A stretch of DNA of 64,000 bases from Labrys sp. WJW. Its GTDB lineage: Bacteria > Pseudomonadota > Alphaproteobacteria > Rhizobiales > Labraceae. The notes beneath the pieces were generated by a model. The model saw only the letters and a list, made by a program, of their open reading frames with translations, was not told the DNA's origin and made no database searches. Location: positions 1 through 64,000 of the forward strand of contig NZ_LYXZ01000021.1 in assembly GCF_001676615.1 (NCBI RefSeq), written 5' to 3'. Shown piece after piece: positions 8,481 through 15,985 of this stretch (positions are counted from its first letter, which is position 1; every line of letters starts with the position of its first letter). The position numbers and the translations under genes were made by a program.

Positions 8481-9083
8481 ATGCGTCTGTTCGTCGGCCT
8501 CGGCAATCCAGGGGCCAAATATGCTGCCAACCGGCACAATATCGGTTTCCTTGCCATCGACGAGATCGCGCGGCGCCATCGCTTCGCACCCTGGCGCTCG
8601 CGTTTCCAGGGCCAGGTCAGCGAGGGCAGCGTCGGCGCCGAACGGGTCATGCTGCTCAAGCCTCAGACCTATATGAACGAAAGCGGGCAATCGGTCGGCG
8701 AGGCCATGCGCTTTTACAAGATCGGCCTGGCCGATCTCACGGTCTTCCACGACGAGCTCGACCTGGCGCCCGCCAAGCTGCGCGTGAAGGTCGGCGGCGG
8801 CAATGCCGGGCATAACGGCCTCCGGTCGATCACGGCCCATTGCGGCAACGACTATCGCCGCGCCCGGCTCGGCATCGGTCATCCCGGTGACAAGGCGCTG
8901 GTGCATCATTTCGTGCTGAGCGACTTTGCCAAGGCGGAATGGCCTTGGGTCGAGGATCTGTGCACGGCCTGTGCCGATGCAGCGCCACTGCTGGCTGATG
9001 GAGAGGATGCGAGCTTCCAGAACAAGGTGCATTTGTTCATGGAGGCGAGGGGGCACGGTGCTGCCAAGCTGGCGGGAGCGTAA
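8481..9083 (+). CDS. pth: Peptidyl-tRNA hydrolase
   Basis: Releases tRNA from peptidyl-tRNA that has dropped off ribosomes. The catalytic His lies in NRHNIGF, and the family blocks [28 protein letters not shown] and [13 protein letters not shown] are all present. 200 residues, normal length. No strong ribosome site is visible before ATG 8481 because an R2 repeat ends seven bases upstream, so initiation may depend on folding of that repeat. Between rplY and ychF on the same strand. Confidence 0.97.
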   Translation: MRLFVGLGNPGAKYAANRHNIGFLAIDEIARRHRFAPWRSRFQGQVSEGSVGAERVMLLKPQTYMNESGQSVGEAMRFYKIGLADLTVFHDELDLAPAKLRVKVGGGNAGHNGLRSITAHCGNDYRRARLGIGHPGDKALVHHFVLSDFAKAEWPWVEDLCTACADAAPLLADGEDASFQNKVHLFMEARGHGAAKLAGA

Positions 9084-9091
9084 GGGGTTTT

Positions 9092-9178
9092 CTGGAAGCG
9101 CGGACGTCCTCGTCCGCTCTTGGAAGCGTCACGATCACAGGATGGGACGATGCGGAGGAGGACGTCCGTGCTCCCAGG
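9092..9178. repeat. Dispersed inverted repeat, family R3, copy 1
   Basis: The left end, CTGGAAGCGCGGACGTCCTC, is inverted against the right end, GAGGACGTCCGTGCTCCCAG, with a variable middle. It lies between pth and ychF. The second copy in the window (14907-14992) is inside the phnJ reading frame. Confidence 0.8.
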
Positions 9179-9276
9179 GAAGCATTGACGTTGCGCTGCT
9201 TCCTATCTACCCAGCATCCTAACGGATTTCGTCGGCGGCAGGAGCGCGCCGGCTACAAGATGAACGAGCGATCACC

Positions 9277-10374
9277 ATGGGTTTCAAATGCGGAATCGTC
9301 GGCCTGCCCAATGTCGGCAAGTCGACCCTGTTCAATGCGCTGACGCAGACCGCGGCGGCGCAGGCGGCCAACTATCCCTTCTGCACCATCGAGCCCAATG
9401 TCGGCGATGTGGCGGTGCCCGACGAGCGCCTGGAGAAGCTCGCTGCCATTGCCAAGTCCGGCACCATCATTCCCACCCGCCTGACCTTCGTCGACATCGC
9501 CGGCCTGGTGCGGGGGGCCTCCAAGGGCGAGGGCCTCGGCAACCAGTTCCTGGGTAACATTCGTGAATGCGACGCGATCGCCCATGTGGTGCGCTGCTTC
9601 GAGGATGGCGACGTTACCCATGTCGAGGGCAAGATCGACCCGGTGGCCGATATCGAGACCATCGAGACCGAGCTGATGATCGCCGATCTCGACAGCCTGG
9701 AGCGCCGCGTAGTGGCGCTGGAGAAGAAGGCGCGGGGTGGCGACAAGGAAGCCAAGGAAAGCCTCGATTTGATCAACCGGGCCCTGGTGCTGCTGCGCGA
9801 GGGCAAGCCTGCCCGTCTGGTCGAGGTCAAGCCGGAGGAGCACCGGGCCTTCGACATGCTGCAGCTCCTTACCGCCAAGCCGGTCCTCTATGTCTGCAAT
9901 GTCGAGGAAGCCTCCGCCGACAAAGGCAATGGCCTGTCCGACAGGGTGAAGGCCCGCGCCGCCGAGGAAGGCGCCAAGGCGGTGGTGGTCTCCGCCAAGA
10001 TCGAGAGTGAGATCGCCATCCTGCCGCCCGAGGAGCAGAAAGACTATCTCGATGCCATCGGCCTGAACGAGCCTGGCCTCAACCGCGTCATCCGCACCGG
10101 CTATGAGCTGCTCGATCTCGTCACCTATTTCACGGTGGGGCCGAAGGAAGCCCGGGCCTGGACCATCACCAAGGGCATGCGCGCGCCGCAGGCCGCCGGT
10201 GTGATCCATTCCGATTTCGAGAAGGGCTTCATCCGCTCCGAAACCATTGCTTATGCCGACTATGTCGCTCTCAGCGGCGAAGCGGGTGCCAAGGAAGCCG
10301 GCAAGTTCCGTCTGGAAGGCAAGGACTATGTGGTCGCTGACGGCGATGTCCTGCATTTCCGCTTTGCGACTTGA
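9277..10374 (+). CDS. ychF: Redox-regulated ATPase YchF (Obg family)
   Basis: P-loop protein of the Obg/YchF family; members prefer ATP and bind ribosomes, with a role in stress control. 365 residues, normal. Domains in order: G domain with Walker A GLPNVGKST (about residues 8-16) and switch region DIAGLVRGASKGEGLGNQFL, a coiled-coil insert in the middle (roughly residues 130-170), and a C-terminal TGS domain (TYFTVGPKEARAWTI onward). The usual NKxD specificity motif is replaced by NVEE, as in YchF. Last gene of the rplY-pth-ychF run. Confidence 0.97.
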   Translation: MGFKCGIVGLPNVGKSTLFNALTQTAAAQAANYPFCTIEPNVGDVAVPDERLEKLAAIAKSGTIIPTRLTFVDIAGLVRGASKGEGLGNQFLGNIRECDAIAHVVRCFEDGDVTHVEGKIDPVADIETIETELMIADLDSLERRVVALEKKARGGDKEAKESLDLINRALVLLREGKPARLVEVKPEEHRAFDMLQLLTAKPVLYVCNVEEASADKGNGLSDRVKARAAEEGAKAVVVSAKIESEIAILPPEEQKDYLDAIGLNEPGLNRVIRTGYELLDLVTYFTVGPKEARAWTITKGMRAPQAAGVIHSDFEKGFIRSETIAYADYVALSGEAGAKEAGKFRLEGKDYVVADGDVLHFRFAT

Positions 10375-10456
10375 GTGCAAATAAAAAGCGCTCGATTTGA
10401 AGATCTTGAAAGGTCTTTGTTTGCCTGCCGGTTCGGCGTAATTTAACATTGTGATG

Positions 10457-10497
10457 TGCCAATTGGCGGCTCCTGGTGGAATGCTGCCGATTGGCGG
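10457..10497 (+). promoter_or_regulatory. Two direct-repeat palindromic sites before the LacI-type regulator
   Basis: TGCCAATTGGCGG (10457-10469) and TGCCGATTGGCGG (10485-10497) differ at one base and are 28 bases apart. Each contains a near-palindrome, GCC-RATT-GGC, of the kind LacI-family dimers bind. They lie 64 bases before the regulator start, so autoregulation is a reasonable inference. Confidence 0.45.
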
Positions 10498-10560
10498 AAG
10501 GAAATCGATTTATCTGTGCTATGATGGCGTGAGTGTTCGTTCGTGACAGGGGCGGGGGCC

Positions 10561-11601
10561 ATGCAATCCAACGAGCCGCCACGCAAGACGCCGGGCGAGC
10601 GGGCGACCATTCATGACGTTGCCCGGCTTGCCAATGTTTCGCCCGCCACCGTTTCCAAAGTGCTTCGCGGCCTCGGCGCCGTGAAGGCCGAGAGCGTGGC
10701 GCGTATCCATGCCGCCGTGCGGGAGCTTGGTTTCCGGGTCGACCCGCTGGCAGCCAATCTGCGCCGCTCGCGCCGCTCGATCGTCGGGCTCATCGTTCCG
10801 GACTTCCGCAACCCCTTCTTCGGTTCGATGGTCGCCCATTTCGAGCGCCTGGCGGAGGGGAGCGGCTATCGGCTGGTGACCGTTTCCAGCGCTGAGAAGA
10901 CCGAGCGGGAGGCTGCCCAGACCGAGGCACTGCTCGACTGGCGGGTCGCCGGCATGATCGTCGTGCCGACGGATGGGCGTCCGGCCGCCGAAGCTTCTTT
11001 GCTCGATCAGAAGGTTGCCACGATCCTGCTCGACCGCGTTCCCGACGAGACGGGCTTCGATCGCGTCAGCGTCAACAATGTCGAGGCCAGCGCTGCCGTC
11101 ATCCGCGAGCTGGTGGCACGGGGGCATCGGCGTATCCTGCTCGGCCCTTCCTCGCTCGATCTCACCAATATGCGTGATCGCGTCAATGGCGCGATGGCTG
11201 CAGCGCAACAGGCCGGCATCGCCGACGATGTTGAAGTCCTGCTATGCGGCCCCGATGTCGCGTCGGCCATGACGGCGATGGCATCACGCTTCGACAAGGG
11301 AAGGCTGCCGACGGCCATCTTCACGCTGTACAGTCCCGCCACGCTTGCAGCGTTGCGGGAGGTGGAGAGACGCGGCCTCGTGATGCCTCGGGATCTGTCG
11401 GTCGTCGGGTTCGACGACATCGAATGGATGCAGGTGACGCACCCGCCGATTGCCGCGGTGATACAGCCGGTGCAGGCGATTGCCGAAGTCGCCTGGGCCC
11501 AGCTCATGCAGCGCCTGGCCGAACCCGGCGAGGCGCCCCGGACGGTCGAGGTGGCCTGCGAGCTCGATTTGCGGGGATCGGTCGCCGGTCCGCGCGCCTG
11601 A
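10561..11601 (+). CDS. LacI-family transcriptional regulator
   Basis: DNA-binding repressor with an N-terminal LacI helix-turn-helix (TIHDVARLANVSPATVSKVLRG, about residues 17-38), hinge helix (DPLAANLRRSRRSIVGLIVPDFRNPFF) and a periplasmic-binding-protein-like sensor domain ending in FDDIEWMQVTHPPIAAV. ATG 10561, with a G-rich ribosome site, gives 346 residues; GTG 10543 is an alternative. No sugar transporter or catabolic gene lies beside it: it converges on the phn operon with 22 bases between stops, so its regulon cannot be guessed from context. Confidence 0.92.
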   Translation: MQSNEPPRKTPGERATIHDVARLANVSPATVSKVLRGLGAVKAESVARIHAAVRELGFRVDPLAANLRRSRRSIVGLIVPDFRNPFFGSMVAHFERLAEGSGYRLVTVSSAEKTEREAAQTEALLDWRVAGMIVVPTDGRPAAEASLLDQKVATILLDRVPDETGFDRVSVNNVEASAAVIRELVARGHRRILLGPSSLDLTNMRDRVNGAMAAAQQAGIADDVEVLLCGPDVASAMTAMASRFDKGRLPTAIFTLYSPATLAALREVERRGLVMPRDLSVVGFDDIEWMQVTHPPIAAVIQPVQAIAEVAWAQLMQRLAEPGEAPRTVEVACELDLRGSVAGPRA

Positions 11602-11623
11602 TCCTACGATCCGCCGTTCCGGC

Positions 11624-12229
11624 CTATTCCATCGCCTGTGCCTGTCCGGAGAGTTCGGCCTGCAGATGGGCGATCAGCCTGTCGGTTGCCGCTTCCACCG
11701 GGCCGTCATTGCTGATGATGAGGTCGGGGGCGAGACTGTCCTCGCGGTCGATCTTGCGGGCCAGGCGCGCCCGGATCATCTCTTCGCTTTCGCGACCGCG
11801 GGCCGCCAGGCGCTGGGCGATGATCTCGGCCGGCGCGGTCACCAGCACGACGCTGAGGCCGGCGAAGCGCTGGCGTGCTTCCGGCAGGCTGGAGCGCGAG
11901 AGGTTGCAGACGGCATGGCGACCTTCCTCGGTCGCCAGTCGCACCTCGAGGGGCAGGGCATAGCTCAGGCCATGCGCGCGCCAGGACAGCGAAAAGCCTC
12001 CTTGCGCTTCCAACTCGGCAAAGCGCTCCTCGGACAGCGTATCGTGATCTTCCGAGCTGTTGCTTTCACGCGTGATGATGCGGCGCGGGAAGATCAGGCC
12101 GGGATGGTCGGCGAAACGCAGGCGGGCGGCATCGATCAGCGTGTCCTTGCCCGCGCCGCTCGGTCCGACGATGGCGATCAGCTTGCCGAGGCGCGGTTTG
12201 GGCTGGATCAAGGCGGGTTCGTCGCTCAT
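11624..12229 (-). CDS. phnN: Ribose 1,5-bisphosphokinase (PRPP-forming)
   Basis: Phosphorylates ribose 1,5-bisphosphate, the sugar product of C-P lyase catabolism, to PRPP. Guanylate-kinase-like fold: Walker A GPSGAGKDT near residue 22 and an RRIITRESNSSEDHDTLSE segment. 201 residues. Last gene of the phn operon; its start overlaps the phnM stop by four bases (ATGA). Its product PRPP is also made by prs and used by apt elsewhere in this window. Confidence 0.94.
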   Translation of the reverse strand: MSDEPALIQPKPRLGKLIAIVGPSGAGKDTLIDAARLRFADHPGLIFPRRIITRESNSSEDHDTLSEERFAELEAQGGFSLSWRAHGLSYALPLEVRLATEEGRHAVCNLSRSSLPEARQRFAGLSVVLVTAPAEIIAQRLAARGRESEEMIRARLARKIDREDSLAPDLIISNDGPVEAATDRLIAHLQAELSGQAQAME

Positions 12230-13389
12230 GCCGCGATCTTGCCCTCACTCCAGACACGGCGGATGATCGGCGTGGTGCCGGCACCCGAGGCAACCTGAGT
12301 CACCCGCACCAGATCCGCGCGGCGTCCCTGTTCCAGTCGGCCACGATCATGAAGGCCGGTGGCACGGGCCGGCGTATCGCTGACCATGCGCACCGCCGCC
12401 GGCAGGTCGATCGAGGGCACACGCTCGGGCAGCTGGAAGGCGGCAAGCAGGAGGCTGGCCGGTACGTAATCAGAGGAGAGAATGTCGAGTACGCCCTCTC
12501 CGGCGAGGTCCGACGCCGCGATATTGCCGGAATGGGAGCCGCCGCGCACGACGTTGGGCGCACCCATCATCACGCTGATGCCGGCTGCGTGGGAGGCGAG
12601 GGCCGCTTCGAGCGTAGTGGGGAATTCGGCGATGGCGACACCGTCGGCCACCGCTTCTTCCACATGCCCGGCGGTGGCATCGTCATGGCTGGCGAGCACG
12701 ATGCCATGTTCGCGCGCCAGTGCCACCAGGCTGGTACGGCTGTGCAATGCGAAGCGGGCATGCCTGTCGAGCTTGTCCTTGATGTAGGTCTCGACATCGG
12801 TTTCGCCCCGCACCCGGCGTGGAAAATAGAAATTCATCCAGGTGTTGAGATCGCGGAACTGGCGCTGGCCGGGGGTATGATCCATCAGCGACGCCAGATG
12901 AACGGGGTAGAGTTCCCGGAAGGCCTGGAAAGCCGTGAGGACGTCGGGTGTGGCAAGCTCGCAGCGAATATGGGTGCGGTGCTCCACGCGCAGATGGCCG
13001 TGCTGGCGTGCTTCTTCCAGGGCTCCGGCCAGCGCCGTGCCCTCCTTGGAGATGGTGCCTTCTTCCGTCTCGGATCCGAGACGGATGGAATCGAACACGG
13101 TGGTGATGCCGGCAGCCGCGATCTGGGCGTCATAGGCCATCACGGCGCTGAGGGCATGCCAGCGCACCGAAGGGCGCGGCGAGTAGTGGGCTTCCAGATG
13201 GTCGGTATGGAGTTCCACCAGGCCGGGCAGGATATGATCCCCTGCCATGTCCAAACCTTTTTCCGGCGCCTCGCCCTCGCCCATCTCGGCGATGCGGCCC
13301 TTGTCGACGGCAATCCAGCCCTTGGCGATCACGCGGTCGGCCAGGACGAGGCGGGCATTTGAGAGAACAAATTGCTCAAGATCAGGCAT
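12226..13389 (-). CDS. phnM: Alpha-D-ribose 1-methylphosphonate 5-triphosphate diphosphatase
   Basis: Amidohydrolase-fold metal enzyme that removes pyrophosphate from ribose 1-methylphosphonate 5-triphosphate, giving the substrate of PhnJ. 387 residues, near the family norm. Visible are the metal-binding HTDHLE (in VELHTDHLEAHYSPRPSVRW), the SLMDHTPGQ segment, the ASHDDAT motif and C-terminal SDYVPASLL. It lies 15 bases after phnL, the only gap in an otherwise overlapping operon, and overlaps phnN. Confidence 0.96.
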   Translation of the reverse strand: MPDLEQFVLSNARLVLADRVIAKGWIAVDKGRIAEMGEGEAPEKGLDMAGDHILPGLVELHTDHLEAHYSPRPSVRWHALSAVMAYDAQIAAAGITTVFDSIRLGSETEEGTISKEGTALAGALEEARQHGHLRVEHRTHIRCELATPDVLTAFQAFRELYPVHLASLMDHTPGQRQFRDLNTWMNFYFPRRVRGETDVETYIKDKLDRHARFALHSRTSLVALAREHGIVLASHDDATAGHVEEAVADGVAIAEFPTTLEAALASHAAGISVMMGAPNVVRGGSHSGNIAASDLAGEGVLDILSSDYVPASLLLAAFQLPERVPSIDLPAAVRMVSDTPARATGLHDRGRLEQGRRADLVRVTQVASGAGTTPIIRRVWSEGKIAA

Positions 13390-13404
13390 GGTTGAAATGT
13401 CCGT

Positions 13405-14115
13405 TCAGGCGGCAAGTGAAGTTACGGAAAACCGGGTGACGTCGACGACGCGGTCCGCGACTCGTTCGCGCACATCCTCGTCATGAAAGATGCCGACAAT
13501 TGCGACGCCATTTTGTTTCTTGGCGGTGACGAGGTCGACGACGACCGCCCGGTTGGCGGCGTCGAGCGAAGCGGTCGGCTCGTCGAGGAGCAGGAGCGGC
13601 CGGTCGGCGGCGAGGCCGCGCGCAATGTTGACGCGCTGTTGCTCGCCGCCCGAGAAGGTGGCGGGCGGCAGGCGCCAGAGCCGCTCCGGCACGTTGAGCC
13701 GGTGAAGCAGATCCTGGGCGCGCTTGGTGGCGGCGTCCTCGGCCAGGCTGGTTTCGCGTGCCGCTTCCGCCACGATGGCGAGGGCGGAGACGCGCGGGAT
13801 GACGCGCAGGAACTGGCTGACATAGCCCATCGTACGCCGGCGCAGCGCCAGGATGCGCCGGGGTTCGGCGGTAGCGATATCGACGACCTCCCCACCTTCG
13901 CGCAGCAGGATCGCGCCGCTGTCGCAGCGATAATTGCCGTAGATCATCTTGAGGATCGAGGATTTGCCGGCCCCGGACGGCCCGCCCAGCACGACGCATT
14001 CGCCGGGAGCGACGGCAAAGCGAACATCCTGCATCACGCCGATGCTCTGGCCGCCCTGGAGATGCAGGGTGAAGCTCTTGGAAACGCCTTCGAGGGTGAG
14101 GATTGGGGAGGTCAT
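13405..14115 (-). CDS. phnL: C-P lyase ABC-type ATPase PhnL
   Basis: ABC-type ATPase associated with the C-P lyase complex and required for phosphonate use; it has no membrane partner. 236 residues with Walker A GGPSGAGKSS, the signature FSGGEQQRVNIARG, Walker B LLLLDEPTAS and an H-loop (IGIFHDEDVR). The start overlaps the phnK stop by four bases. E. coli PhnL binds the PhnGHIJ-PhnK core; that role is inferred here from homology. Confidence 0.95.
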   Translation of the reverse strand: MTSPILTLEGVSKSFTLHLQGGQSIGVMQDVRFAVAPGECVVLGGPSGAGKSSILKMIYGNYRCDSGAILLREGGEVVDIATAEPRRILALRRRTMGYVSQFLRVIPRVSALAIVAEAARETSLAEDAATKRAQDLLHRLNVPERLWRLPPATFSGGEQQRVNIARGLAADRPLLLLDEPTASLDAANRAVVVDLVTAKKQNGVAIVGIFHDEDVRERVADRVVDVTRFSVTSLAA

Positions 14116-14894
14116 GCTGCCAGCACCGAAGAAACCAGAAGTTGGGTATAAGCCTCGTGCGGATCGTCGAGGACCTGGTCGGTCAGGCCCGTCTCGATCA
14201 CCCGGCCCTGCCGCATCACCATGATGCGATGCGATAACAGCCGTGCGACAGCGAGGTCGTGCGTGACGATGACGACCGCGATGCCGAGATCGGTGACGAG
14301 GCCGCGCAGGAGGTCGAGCAGGCGCGCCTGTACCGAAACATCGAGGCCGGAGGTCGGCTCGTCCATGAAGACGAGGCGGGGGCGGGTGACGAGGTTGCGG
14401 GCGATCTGCAGGCGCTGGCGCATGCCGCCGGAGAAGCTGGCAGGGGTATCGTCGATGCGGTCAGCCTCGATCTCCACCCGCCCGAGCCAGTCCAGTGCCG
14501 ATTCGCGAATGCGCCCATAGTGCCGCGCGCCGACCGCCATCAGGCGCTCGCCGACATTGGCGCCGGCCGAGACGCCCATGCGCAGGCCGTCGCGCGCATC
14601 CTGGCGCACGAAGCCCCAGTCGGTGCGCAGGAGGAAGCGGCGTTCGGCCTCGCTCAGCGCGAAGAGGTCGCGGACGGCCCCGTCACGCATGCGATAATGC
14701 ACGGATCCGGCGGTGGGCTCGACCTCGCTGGAGAGCAGCCCGAGCAGGGTCGACTTGCCCGATCCGGACTCGCCGACCACGGCAAGGACCTCGCCCTCAT
14801 AGAGATCGAAGGAAACATCGGCGCAGCCCAGGCGTGTGCCGTAATGCTTGGTGAGCCCGCGAGCCTGGAGCAGGGGGGAGCTGTCGAAAGTCAT
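14112..14894 (-). CDS. phnK: C-P lyase ABC-type ATPase PhnK
   Basis: ABC-type ATPase that docks on PhnJ in the C-P lyase core complex. 260 residues: Walker [11 protein letters not shown], signature FSGGMRQRLQIARN, Walker B LVFMDEPTSGLD, switch histidine in VTHDLAV. It overlaps phnJ by four bases upstream and phnL by four downstream, so translational coupling is likely. The upstream overlap is retained although an R3 repeat lies only 13 bases before it inside the end of phnJ. Confidence 0.96.
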   Translation of the reverse strand: MTFDSSPLLQARGLTKHYGTRLGCADVSFDLYEGEVLAVVGESGSGKSTLLGLLSSEVEPTAGSVHYRMRDGAVRDLFALSEAERRFLLRTDWGFVRQDARDGLRMGVSAGANVGERLMAVGARHYGRIRESALDWLGRVEIEADRIDDTPASFSGGMRQRLQIARNLVTRPRLVFMDEPTSGLDVSVQARLLDLLRGLVTDLGIAVVIVTHDLAVARLLSHRIMVMRQGRVIETGLTDQVLDDPHEAYTQLLVSSVLAA

Positions 14895-15985
14895 GGCTCA
14901 TCCTTCCTGGGAGCGCGGACGTCCTCGTCCGCTCGTGAAAACGATGCACTCGACGACAAGGCTGGAGCGGGTGAGGACGTCCGTGCTTCCAGGGGCGACG
15001 AGCCCAGCATCTCGCCCCTGTGCCCCGCGGCCCGCCTCGTTTCGCAATGGTCGGTGTCCGAGCAGACGAACATGCGGCCGCCGCGATCGTCGAGGACGAC
15101 CTCGTCGAGATAGACGTCCCGCGCGGCGCAGAGGGCGCAGGGCTGACTGAAACGCTGCACACTGAACGGATGATCTTCGAAGTCGAGGCTCTTCACCCGC
15201 GTATGTGGCGGCACCGCATAGATGCGCTTCTCGCGCCCGGCGCCGAAGAGCTGCAGCGCCTCGCAATCGTCGATCTTGGGATTGTCGAATTTCGGCGTCG
15301 GCGAGGGATCCATGACATAGCGCCCGGCGACTTCCACCGGATAGGCGTAGGTTGTGGCGATATGGCCGTGGCGGGCGATGTCCTCATAGAGCTTCACATG
15401 CATCAGGCCGTAATCGGCGAGAGCGTGCAGCTTGCGCGTCTCGGTCTCGCGCGGTTCGAGGAAGCGCAGCGGCTCGGGGATTGGCACCTGATAAACCAGG
15501 ATCTGGTCAGGCTTGAGGGGCGCTTCCGGCACGCGGTGGCGTGTCTGGATGATGGTGGCGTCCTGCGTGGCGGTGGTGGTGGCGACGCCGGCCGTCTTGG
15601 CGAAGAAGCGGCGGATCGAGACGGCGTTGGTGGTGTCGTCGGCGCCCTGGTCGATCACCTTCAGCACGTCGTCGGGGCCGATCACCGCCGCTGTTACCTG
15701 CACGCCGCCGGTGCCCCAGCCATAGGGCATCGGCATCTCGCGCGAGGCGAAGGGCACCTGGTAGCCGGGGATGGCGATGGCCTTGAGGATCGCCCGGCGG
15801 ATCATGCGCTTGGTCTGTTCGTCCAGATAGGCGAAATTGTAGCCGCTGGGATTGTCATCCCGTGCGCGGTGCAGCGCGGAGCGATGCCCCGCAGACACGG
15901 GACCGTTCGAAGAGTGAGCCTCTTCCTGCTTGCGGTCCCGGCTCTCCGCTTCGCTCCGGCCGGGATGACTTGCTGCCTCGGTCAT
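14891..15985 (-). CDS. phnJ: C-P lyase core subunit PhnJ, with two in-frame repeat-encoded extensions
   Basis: Radical SAM enzyme that cleaves the C-P bond of ribose 1-methylphosphonate 5-phosphate, releasing methane or another alkane. The core is intact: SGYNFAYLDEQTKRM, the radical-site glycine in IPGYQVPF (residue 74, equal to Gly32 of E. coli), and the cluster cysteines C-x2-C-x21-C-x5-C (about residues 283-314). ATG 15985, with AGGAGG upstream and an ATGA overlap with phnI, gives 364 residues, against about 281 in E. coli. The excess is at the ends: residues 6-44 are encoded by a palindromic element (15854-15970) and about 28 of the last 50 residues by an R3 repeat (14907-14992). Removing the first insert restores MTEAANPSGYNFAYL. 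Identity is certain; the insertion history is an inference. Confidence 0.96.
   Translation of the reverse strand: MTEAASHPGRSEAESRDRKQEEAHSSNGPVSAGHRSALHRARDDNPSGYNFAYLDEQTKRMIRRAILKAIAIPGYQVPFASREMPMPYGWGTGGVQVTAAVIGPDDVLKVIDQGADDTTNAVSIRRFFAKTAGVATTTATQDATIIQTRHRVPEAPLKPDQILVYQVPIPEPLRFLEPRETETRKLHALADYGLMHVKLYEDIARHGHIATTYAYPVEVAGRYVMDPSPTPKFDNPKIDDCEALQLFGAGREKRIYAVPPHTRVKSLDFEDHPFSVQRFSQPCALCAARDVYLDEVVLDDRGGRMFVCSDTDHCETRRAAGHRGEMLGSSPLEARTSSPAPALSSSASFSRADEDVRAPRKDEP
14907..14992. repeat. Dispersed inverted repeat, family R3, copy 2, inside phnJ
   Basis: Same ends as the intergenic copy at 9092-9178 (GCGCGGACGTCCTCGTCCGC on one side, GAGGACGTCCGTGCTTCCAG on the other). Here it is read in frame as part of the PhnJ C-terminus (LEARTSSPAP ... 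ADEDVRAP), and only RKDEP follows before the stop that overlaps phnK. Confidence 0.85.
15854..15970. repeat. Palindrome-ended element (R5) inserted in frame near the 5' end of phnJ
   Basis: The element runs from GTCATCCCG to CGGGATGAC, ends that are exact inverted repeats, and is flanked by a one- or two-base A duplication. Element plus one A is 117 bases, or 39 codons. The interior (CCGCAGACACGGGACCG and CTCCGCTTCGCTCCGGCCGG) resembles GC-rich repeats I recall from Hyphomicrobiales intergenic regions. No other copy is in this window. Confidence 0.75.
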
